From assembly GCA_903828025.1 (NCBI GenBank), contig CAIKKO010000129.1, positions 1 through 15,628 on the forward strand: a stretch of 15,628 nucleotides of DNA. The letters are read 5' to 3'. Below, one piece after another: positions 9,536 through 15,628 of this stretch (positions are counted from its first letter, which is position 1; each line of letters begins with the position of its first letter). Source of the DNA: an uncultured Sphingomonadales bacterium. GTDB taxonomy: Bacteria; Pseudomonadota; Alphaproteobacteria; Sphingomonadales; Sphingomonadaceae. The position numbers and the translations under genes were made by a program. Under the pieces are notes generated by a model. That model had not been told where the DNA came from and made no database searches. It was given only the letters and a program-made list of their open reading frames with translations.

Positions 9536-11191
9536 GCGCGCGCTTGCCCTTGCTGCCACGCTGCTGACGCTGGCAGGCCCGGCTGCGGGCGGCGGGACGC
9601 GGCTGGATGGCTTGCGCGCCAACGCGCAGGCGGCCATCGAGCGGCGCGACCCGGTTACGGCCGAAGTGATGCTGCGCGCGGCGATCAAGGCCGGGGTGCC
9701 TGAGGATGCCGTGCGCGCGCATCTGGGCGAAGCGCTGCTGGCCGAAGGCGAGCGCACCGAAGCGCACAAAATGCTCGAAGCGGGTCAGTTTACCCCTGAA
9801 ACAGCCGGGCTTGGCTGGCGGGTGCGCGGCCAACTGGCACTCGCGCAAGGCAATCTTCAGGGGGCTGCCGGGGCATTTGACGAAGCGCTCAAGGCCAATC
9901 CGCGCGATTCCGACCTGTGGGTGGCGATTGCCTCGCTGCGCTTCACTGGCGGCGAGCAGGCCCAGTCGATCGAGGCGGCGGACCGCGCGGTCGCGCTCGA
10001 TCCGCGCAATGCCCGCGCGCTCGCGTTTCGCGGCCTGCTGATCCGCGAGCAATACGGGCTGGCGGCGGCGCTGCCGTGGTTTGAGGAGGGGCTCAAGGTC
10101 CGGCCCGACGATCCGGCGCTGCTCGGCGAATATGCCGCAACGCTCGGCGATATGGGGCAGTACCGCGCGATGCTGATCGTGTGCCGCAAGCTGGCCAGCG
10201 TCGATCCCAAGAACCAACGCCCTGCGTTCCTTCAGGCCGTGCTTGCCGCGCGTGCGGGCGAAACCGATCTGGCGCGTTCGATCCTGCAGCGCACCGGCAC
10301 CGCGCTGCGCGACATGCCAGCCGCGATCCTGCTGAACGGCGTGCTCGAATACCGGGCGGGCAACATCAACGTGGCGGTCGAGCAGTTCGACCGGCTGGTG
10401 CGGATGCAGCCCGACAATCTGCAGGCGCGGCAGATGCTGCTGCGCGCGCTGGCTCGGCAGGCCAAGGACAATCAGGGCAGCGACCGCCAGATCACCGAGC
10501 GGTTTGATGCGGATGCCGCAGCGGCTTATGCAACACCCTATACTTATCGGCTGGTCGGCGAGAGTTGGCGGCGGCTGGGCAACAAGGCTCGCGCCGCGTC
10601 CTATCTGCTCCGCGCCGCCCATCCGCAGAGCCACGGCCCCGCGCCGCTGCCGACCGCGTTCGGCAGCACCATTCTCGCCTTCTCCTATGATGATGCGCCG
10701 AATCAGGCGCAGACGGCGGTGCCTTATATCCGCGCGCTGCTGCGCGATGGCCGTAACGACGAAGCGCAAACTGCCGCTGACCGGCTGCGCGATGCCAACC
10801 CCGGCGCGGCAGAGGCGCATCTCCTCGCGGGTGACGTGCGCACCATGCGCGGCGATATGGCGGGGGCGCTGGCAGACTACCAGAACGGGGCAGCGATCCG
10901 CTTCAACGAGCCGGTGCTGCGCCGCATGGATGCCACCTTGCGCGCGCTGGGACGGTCACGCGATGCCGATGGCATGACCTCGCGCTATCTCGCGCAGAAC
11001 CCGCAGAGCCTGGTGGCGATGCAATTGCTGGCGGCCGCTTGGCGCGGTGGGCCCCGCACCGATGCTTATGCCGCCGTGGCGCGGGCGCTGGCGGCGCGCG
11101 GCCAGACACCGCCTTTGCAATAGCACTCGACAGCAGCGCAATCGCGCGGCAAACCCCGGTTCAATCGAACGATTAAATAGCGGGATGAGCA

Positions 11192-12265
11192 ATGGCTGGC
11201 GCACTGGAAGGACTGACCGTACTCGAATTCGCCGGGATCGGACCCGGCCCCTTTGCTTGCATGATGCTGGCCGACCACGGCGCACGCGTGATCCGCATCG
11301 ACCGGCCCGGCAAACCCGGTCACGTGGGAGACAGCGGCAACCGCGATATCCTCAACCGCAACCGCGTCCGGCTGGAACTCGATCTCAAGAACCCCGATGC
11401 CATCGCGCAGATCCGTGAGATGGTACGGACTGCCGATGTCATCATCGAAGGCTTCCGCCCCGGTGTGATGGAGCGGCTCGGCCTCGGGCCCGATGTGCTT
11501 CTCGCCGATAATCCCAAGCTGATCTACGGGCGCATGACCGGCTGGGGGCAGGATGGGCCGATGGCGCCGCTCGCGGGCCACGACATCAACTATATTTCCA
11601 TCGCCGGCGCGCTGCACACGTATGGCGCGGCGGGCGGGAAGCCGCAGTTCCCGGTCAATGCCGTGGGCGATTTCGGCGGCGGCGGCATGATGATGGCGTT
11701 CGGCGTGATGGCGGCGGTGTTTGCCGCGCAGCGCAGCGGAGAAGGTCAGGTGATTGATTGCGCGATGGTCGACGGCGCGGCGATCCTTTCGGCAATGACC
11801 TGGACGTTCTATGGCAACGGCCAGTGGAAAGACGAACGCGGGGTCAATCTGCTCGACGGCGGCACGCACTTCTACGACACTTACGAAACAAGCGACGGCA
11901 AGTGGATTTCGTTCGGCTCGATCGAGCCGCAGTTCTACGCGCTGCTGATGGAGAAGACCGGGCTCGGTGCCGATCCCGCGTTCGCAGCGCAGATGAACGC
12001 AGCCGAATGGCCAGCGCTCAAGGCCAAAGTGGCCGCGATGATCAAGACCAAAACGCGCGATGAATGGCAGGAAATCATGGACGGCACGGACATTTGTTTC
12101 GCGCCGGTGCTCAGCCTCAAGGAAGCGCCGCACCACCCGCACAACGCCGCGCGCGGCACGTTCGTGGAGGATGGCGGGATGACCATGCCCGCCCCCGCGC
12201 CGCGCTTCCTCGGCACCCCGGCCCCCGCGCCGAAGCTGGCTTCGGAGCCGCTGGGCGCGAATTAG
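11192..12265 (+). CDS. Alpha-methylacyl-CoA racemase (CoA-transferase family III)
   Basis: A 357-residue cytoplasmic enzyme of the CaiB/BaiF family. Its closest pattern is alpha-methylacyl-CoA racemase, which interconverts (2R)- and (2S)-2-methylacyl-CoA so that branched-chain or sterol side-chain acyl-CoAs can enter beta-oxidation. Three residues of the Mycobacterium tuberculosis enzyme (His126, Asp156, Glu241) appear here as His130 (LAGHDINYIS), Asp160 (NAVGDFGGGGM) and Glu245 (SIEPQFYA), all at the same offset of +4. This favours racemase over a true CoA transferase, which would use a catalytic Asp at another position. The N-terminus LEGLTVLEFAGIGPGPF and RPGVMERLGLGP are family signatures. 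The C-terminus is Pro/Ala-rich (MPAPAPRFLGTPAPAP). It begins 68 bp after the TPR gene and may have its own promoter; no functional link to the operon is evident. Confidence 0.9.
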   Translation: MAGALEGLTVLEFAGIGPGPFACMMLADHGARVIRIDRPGKPGHVGDSGNRDILNRNRVRLELDLKNPDAIAQIREMVRTADVIIEGFRPGVMERLGLGPDVLLADNPKLIYGRMTGWGQDGPMAPLAGHDINYISIAGALHTYGAAGGKPQFPVNAVGDFGGGGMMMAFGVMAAVFAAQRSGEGQVIDCAMVDGAAILSAMTWTFYGNGQWKDERGVNLLDGGTHFYDTYETSDGKWISFGSIEPQFYALLMEKTGLGADPAFAAQMNAAEWPALKAKVAAMIKTKTRDEWQEIMDGTDICFAPVLSLKEAPHHPHNAARGTFVEDGGMTMPAPAPRFLGTPAPAPKLASEPLGAN

Positions 12266-12270
12266 GATTT

Positions 12271-12394
12271 GGTTCGCGCAGAGGCGCGGAGAATTCAGGG
12301 TTTGCGGCGCAGCCGCGTTTGATTTCGGGGGCTAAGCACAGAAGGCCTCCGGCCAGACCAACCCTCTCTGCGCCTCCGCGCCTCTGCGCGAACC
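12271..12394. repeat. Palindromic intergenic element with 21-bp terminal inverted repeats
   Basis: Bases 12271-12291 (beginning GGTTCGCGCAGAGG) are the exact reverse complement of 12374-12394 (ending CTCTGCGCGAACC), with 82 bases between. The arms are built of octamers: GCGCAGAG-GCGCGGAG on the left, and CTCTGCGC-CTCCGCGC-CTCTGCGC (12366-12389) on the right. The interior holds small palindromes, GCGGC-GCA-GCCGC (12304-12316) and GGCC-TCC-GGCC (12344-12354). The element starts 5 bp after the racemase stop and ends 10 bp before the DUF475 stop. This fits a REP/MITE-like intergenic repeat; octamers of this type are, to my knowledge, widespread in sphingomonad genomes. It has no coding capacity and no clear target-site duplication. 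It could end transcription from both sides. Confidence 0.8.
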
Positions 12395-12404
12395 CGCGTT
12401 CCTT

Positions 12405-13472
12405 CTACTCCGCCCGCAACGCGTCCTCGATCTCGGCATCGGGGAAGCGGCGGTTGTGGCGGATCGACCACCATAGCGAGAGCGCGATCAGCGCCGCACC
12501 GATCAGGCCGGTCACTGTCTCGGGGATTTCGACCCGCGCGGAGGCGAGCATGATCCCCGCCAGCGCGATGATCGCCCAGAACGCGCCGTGTTCGAGATAG
12601 CGGTATTCGGCGAGTGTGCCCTGCCGCACCAGCAGCAGAGTGAGCGAGCGCACGAACATCGCCCCGATGGAAAGGCCGAGCGCGATGACCACCATGTTGT
12701 TCGAGAGCGCAAAGGCCCCGATCACGCCGTCGAAGCTGAACGAGGCATCGAGCACGTTGAGATAGAGAAACCCGCCCAGTCCCGAACGCACCATCTGGCC
12801 CGCAGCTTTCTGCGCCGCGTCCTGTATCTCCAGCAGCGTGCCAATCGCCTCCACCGCAATGAACGTCACGATGCCGAGCGCGCTCGCACCGAGGAAGGTG
12901 AGGGCTTCGGCAGGGGGCAGCAGCAGCGAAATACCGTAGACCCCGAGCAGCAGGATCGCGATTTCGGCCGCCTTGATATCGCCCATCAGCGCGAGGCGGC
13001 GCTCCAGCCAGCCGATCCAGTGCAGATATTTCTCGCCATCGAAGAAAAACGAAAGGCCGACCATGGCGAGGAATGCGCCGCCAAAACCGGCAATCCCGAC
13101 ATGCGCGCCCGAGACGATGTGCTCATAACGCGCAGGGTCGGTCAGCGAAATGCGTAGTGCTTCCATCGGGCCGATCCCGGCGGCAATCGCCACAATCGCC
13201 AGCGGAAACACGATGCGCATGCCGAACACCGCGATGACCATGCCCCAGGTGAGGAAGCGCCGCTGCCAGACCGCGTCCATCTCGCCCAGCACCACGGCAT
13301 TGACCACCGCGTTGTCGAACGAGAGCGAGACTTCGAGCACCGAGAGCATCACAACGATCCACAGCATCGCCATGGTCGCGGCGACCGACTGGGTCTGGAA
13401 CCAGCCGTAAACGGCGGCCAGCACGAGGCATGCGAACGTGAAGGCGATCGAACCGCCGAAATTCTTGAGCAA
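12405..13472 (-). CDS. DUF475 (PF04332) TerC-like multi-pass membrane protein
   Basis: A 355-residue inner-membrane protein with about nine hydrophobic segments. Two acidic motifs, EVSLSFDNAVVNA (near residue 50) and DASFSFDGVIGAFALS (near 245), are the inverted-repeat signature shared with TerC/Alx-type proteins. Those are linked to metal ion export or tellurium resistance; the function of DUF475 proteins is not established, so a cation-transport role is only inferred. The start codon is TTG at 13472. The protein start there (MLKNFGGSIAFTF) matches what I recall of family members, and the next in-frame ATG would remove the first membrane helix. There is no Shine-Dalgarno sequence before it; the mRNA instead reads UAUCCUCCUGUC. 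The gene follows panB by 36 bp in the same frame after panB's TAA, so the two are probably co-transcribed. The DUF475 assignment is firm; function is open. Confidence 0.88.
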   Translation of the reverse strand: MLKNFGGSIAFTFACLVLAAVYGWFQTQSVAATMAMLWIVVMLSVLEVSLSFDNAVVNAVVLGEMDAVWQRRFLTWGMVIAVFGMRIVFPLAIVAIAAGIGPMEALRISLTDPARYEHIVSGAHVGIAGFGGAFLAMVGLSFFFDGEKYLHWIGWLERRLALMGDIKAAEIAILLLGVYGISLLLPPAEALTFLGASALGIVTFIAVEAIGTLLEIQDAAQKAAGQMVRSGLGGFLYLNVLDASFSFDGVIGAFALSNNMVVIALGLSIGAMFVRSLTLLLVRQGTLAEYRYLEHGAFWAIIALAGIMLASARVEIPETVTGLIGAALIALSLWWSIRHNRRFPDAEIEDALRAE

Positions 13473-13508
13473 TCGGGTCTCGTGCTGACAGGAGGATAGC
13501 AGGCAGCC

Positions 13509-14378
13509 TTACTTCGGCTGATAGGTCTGTTCCACCCCCGGAAACGTCCGCGCGCGCACGTCGGCGGCATAGGCGGCGGCGGCGGCGGAAATCGTCTCGG
13601 CAAGGTTCTCGTAGATTTTCACGAAGCGCGGGGTGCGCTCGAACATGCCGAGCATGTCGTCCGTGACGAGCACTTGGCCGTCGCACTGCGCCGAAGCGCC
13701 GATGCCGATGGTGGGGCAGGGCACCGCGCGGGTGATCTCGACCGCCAGCGGCTCGACCACGCCTTCGACCACGATGGCAAAGGCCCCGGCCTCGGCAATC
13801 GCGCGTGCGTCGCCCACGATCTTGGCCGCTTCCGCTGCGCTGCGCCCGCGCGCGTTATAGCCGCCGAGCACATTGACCGCCTGCGGGGTGAGGCCGACAT
13901 GGCCCATCACCGGAATGCCGCGCGCGGTGAGGAACGCCACCGTTTCAGCCATTGCGGCCCCGCCTTCCAGCTTCACCGCCGCGCAGCCGGTTTCCTTGAG
14001 CACGCGCGAGGCGCTGGCGAAGGCCTGTTCGGGGGAGCCTTCATACGTGCCGAACGGCATGTCGACCACGACGGCCGCGTGGTAGGAACCGCGCACCACC
14101 GCTGCGCCATGGGCACACATCATGTCGAGCGTGACGGGCACGCTCGAGGGAAGACCATAGATCACCTGGCCGAGCGAATCCCCCACGAGCAACAGATCGC
14201 AATGCTCATCGAGCAGCTGAGCCTGCCGCGCGGTATAGGCGGTGAGCATGACGACGGGATCGGCGGTCACCCCGTCCACCTTGCGCTGGCGGATACCCGG
14301 GATGTTGAGCCGCTTCATCGGCGCCGGCGTGGGGTGAGCGCGGCTGGTGGCGGTGTCGAGAACGTAAGTGGTGGACAT
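13509..14378 (-). CDS. panB: 3-methyl-2-oxobutanoate hydroxymethyltransferase
   Basis: First committed step of pantothenate (and so coenzyme A) synthesis: it moves the methylene group of 5,10-methylenetetrahydrofolate to 2-oxoisovalerate, giving ketopantoate. It is a cytoplasmic, Mg-dependent (beta/alpha)8 enzyme. At 289 residues it is slightly longer than the roughly 264 of E. coli because of an N-terminal tail of about 20 residues. Metal- and substrate-binding residues are visible: Asp67 in LLVGDSLGQVIYG, Asp106 in VVVDMPFGTYE, Lys136 and Glu138 in AAVKLEGG, and Glu205 in IVVEGVVEPLA. GHVGLTPQAVNVLGGY is a family signature. ATG 14378 has AGGAA 6 bases upstream (14385-14389 on the plus strand), which decides the start over an upstream in-frame possibility at 14432. 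panC and panD are not adjacent. It is divergent from the permease and upstream of the DUF475 gene. Confidence 0.97.
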   Translation of the reverse strand: MSTTYVLDTATSRAHPTPAPMKRLNIPGIRQRKVDGVTADPVVMLTAYTARQAQLLDEHCDLLLVGDSLGQVIYGLPSSVPVTLDMMCAHGAAVVRGSYHAAVVVDMPFGTYEGSPEQAFASASRVLKETGCAAVKLEGGAAMAETVAFLTARGIPVMGHVGLTPQAVNVLGGYNARGRSAAEAAKIVGDARAIAEAGAFAIVVEGVVEPLAVEITRAVPCPTIGIGASAQCDGQVLVTDDMLGMFERTPRFVKIYENLAETISAAAAAYAADVRARTFPGVEQTYQPK

Positions 14379-14581
14379 TTGCTGTTCCTGCCAGTTGGCC
14401 CGCTTATCTAGACTAATGTCCCAATCCCGCAAGGTTGCCCGCAGGCTTTCGGAAAAAGCGCTTTGCGACGGGCCATGTCGCCGCTAGCTATCAAGGTAAT
14501 AACCTGGTGACCGGCCAGCGTGGGCTTTTTCGTGCAGGATGCACGGCAGGGATGCGCTGCGGACCAAGGCAGGAGAAATCA
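14379..14581. other. Divergent intergenic region between panB and permease
   Basis: A 203-bp gap that should contain the promoters of panB (leftward) and the permease (rightward). A weak candidate for the permease is TTGCGA at 14463-14468, followed 16-17 bases later by TAGCTAT (14485-14491). AGGTAATAACCT (14495-14506) is a short interrupted palindrome near it. I see no riboswitch-like fold or reading frame in it. Confidence 0.35.
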
Positions 14582-15628
14582 ATGTTTGATCGCGTCAAAC
14601 CACTCGACGCCATTCTTGCCACAGCCGAGAAGAAATCGCTCCACCGCTCGCTCGGCGCTTTCCAGCTCACCATGCTCGGCGTTGGCGCCGTCATCGGCAC
14701 CGGCATTTTCGTGCTCACCGCCGAAGCCGCGCAAAAGGCTGGCCCCGGCATGATGGTCAGTTTTATCATTGCCGGCTTCGTCTGCGCCGTGGCCGCTTTG
14801 TGTTACGCCGAAATGGCCGCGATGGTCCCGGTGTCAGGCTCGGCCTATACTTATAGCTACGCCGTGATGGGCGAGCTGGTTGCGTGGATGGTCGGCTGGG
14901 CGCTGATCCTCGAATATGCGATTGCGGCGGGCGCGGTTTCGGTCGGCTGGTCCGGCTACATGATCGGGTTCATCCAGCACAGTTTCCATATCACCGTGCC
15001 GCTGGAGTTCGTGCGCGGGCCGTTCGATGGCGGGCTGATCAATCTGCCCGCGATGTCGATCGCGGCGGTGATCACGGGCCTGCTCGTGCTCGGCACCAAG
15101 GAAAGCGCCTCGGTCAACGCGGTGCTGGTGGCGATCAAGATTGCGGCGCTCTCGATGTTCGTGGTGCTCACCTTGCCGGTGATCCAGACGGGCAAGTTCG
15201 TACCGTTCGCCCCGCTCGGCTTTACCGGGATTTCGGGCGCGGCGGCGTCGATTTTCTTCGCCTATGTGGGGTTCGATGCGGTCTCGACCGCGGCGGAGGA
15301 AACCAAGAACCCGCAACGCAACATGCCGATTGGCCTGATCGGCAGCCTTGCCATCTGCACCGTGTTCTACATGCTGGTGGCTGCCGGCGTGATCGGCACG
15401 GTTGGCGCGCAGCCGGTTTTCGGACCCGGCGGCGAAGTGCTTTCGCCCGGTACGCCCGCACTTTCGGCCGCTTGCGCTGCGATCCAGGACAATGCGGTGG
15501 TCTGCTCGAAGGAAGCGCTGGCGTGGACGCTCCGCTCGGTCGGCTATCCCTTCGTCGGTTGGCTGGTCGGCGCGGCCGCCATTCTGGCACTGCCTTCGGT
15601 GATCCTGATGATGATGTTCGGCCAGACC
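14582..15628 (+). CDS. APC-family cationic amino acid transporter-like permease, N-terminal part
   Basis: An inner-membrane secondary transporter, open to the last base (349 residues present; about 100-150 more expected for the family). AGGAG at 14571-14575 lies 6 bases before ATG 14582. The unwound helix-1 motif of APC transporters is present (LGVGAVIGTGIFVLTAEAA), as is the AEMAAMVPVSGSAYTYSY segment of helix 3. Also present is the highly conserved cytoplasmic loop FAYVGFDAVSTAAEE with TKNPQRNMPIG, the hallmark of the CAT (cationic amino acid transporter)/YfnA-like subfamily. Around eight membrane segments are visible. Between helices 7 and 8 is a long external loop (about residues 278-325) containing two cysteines (SAACAAIQ, VVCSKEA). 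The substrate is likely an amino acid, but which one cannot be told. It is divergent from panB. Confidence 0.9.
   Translation, partial: MFDRVKPLDAILATAEKKSLHRSLGAFQLTMLGVGAVIGTGIFVLTAEAAQKAGPGMMVSFIIAGFVCAVAALCYAEMAAMVPVSGSAYTYSYAVMGELVAWMVGWALILEYAIAAGAVSVGWSGYMIGFIQHSFHITVPLEFVRGPFDGGLINLPAMSIAAVITGLLVLGTKESASVNAVLVAIKIAALSMFVVLTLPVIQTGKFVPFAPLGFTGISGAAASIFFAYVGFDAVSTAAEETKNPQRNMPIGLIGSLAICTVFYMLVAAGVIGTVGAQPVFGPGGEVLSPGTPALSAACAAIQDNAVVCSKEALAWTLRSVGYPFVGWLVGAAAILALPSVILMMMFGQT

Noticed and set aside
13486..13500. AGGAGG on the plus strand between DUF475 and panB as a ribosome binding site for a small plus-strand gene
   Set aside because: No ATG, GTG or TTG lies at a useful distance downstream and no coding frame follows.
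14834..15316. 160-codon minus-strand frame inside the permease gene
   Set aside because: Antisense to an uninterrupted plus-strand frame with clear APC transporter motifs; charged low-complexity product.

Overview
The window is high-GC DNA (strong G/C at third codon positions) from a chromosome. Gene content and protein sequence point to an alphaproteobacterium of the sphingomonad group (Sphingomonadales, e.g. Novosphingobium/Erythrobacter-like). This rests on the dnaK-dnaJ pair, an XrtA/PEP-CTERM-type sugar transferase next to a PrsK/PrsR-like two-component pair, a PF04332 (DUF475) membrane protein and a CoA-transferase III family racemase. I see no tRNA, rRNA, CRISPR array, phage gene or transposase.

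Layout. (1) 1-1927, plus strand: the C-terminal part of dnaK, cut by the window edge, then complete dnaJ, with a strong GC hairpin between them. (2) 2007-4346, minus strand: a large patatin-related phospholipase-like protein convergent with dnaJ; the 79-bp junction holds two GC-rich palindromes. (3) 4582-11123, plus strand: a compact four-gene cluster. It encodes a polyprenyl-phosphate sugar transferase that starts exopolysaccharide assembly, a membrane histidine kinase (PrsK-like), a sigma-54-dependent response regulator (PrsR-like) and an exported TPR protein. Gaps and overlaps are +23 bp, -4 bp and -35 bp, so this is almost certainly one operon with translational coupling. (4) 11192-12265, plus: an alpha-methylacyl-CoA racemase-type enzyme with its catalytic residues intact. 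(5) 12271-12394: a 124-bp element with perfect 21-bp terminal inverted repeats, filling nearly all of the space between two convergent genes. (6) 12405-14378, minus: panB (pantothenate/CoA synthesis) followed by a DUF475 multi-pass membrane protein that starts with TTG. (7) 14582 to the window end, plus: an APC-family, CAT-like amino acid permease divergent from panB, cut by the window edge.

How the genes work together. The coherent system is region 3. In known XrtA (EpsH)/PEP-CTERM systems, PrsK and PrsR control sigma-54 promoters of PEP-CTERM proteins that are sorted to the envelope alongside exopolysaccharide. Here the sensor and regulator are fused into one transcription unit with the priming glycosyltransferase and a periplasmic TPR protein. 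The exosortase itself and any PEP-CTERM substrate are not in the window. The remaining genes are housekeeping or metabolic and look independent of it. I found no convincing wholly new system. The points most worth a second look are the operon's shorter TPR partner, the long hairpin element at 12271-12394 and the unusual translation start of the DUF475 gene.
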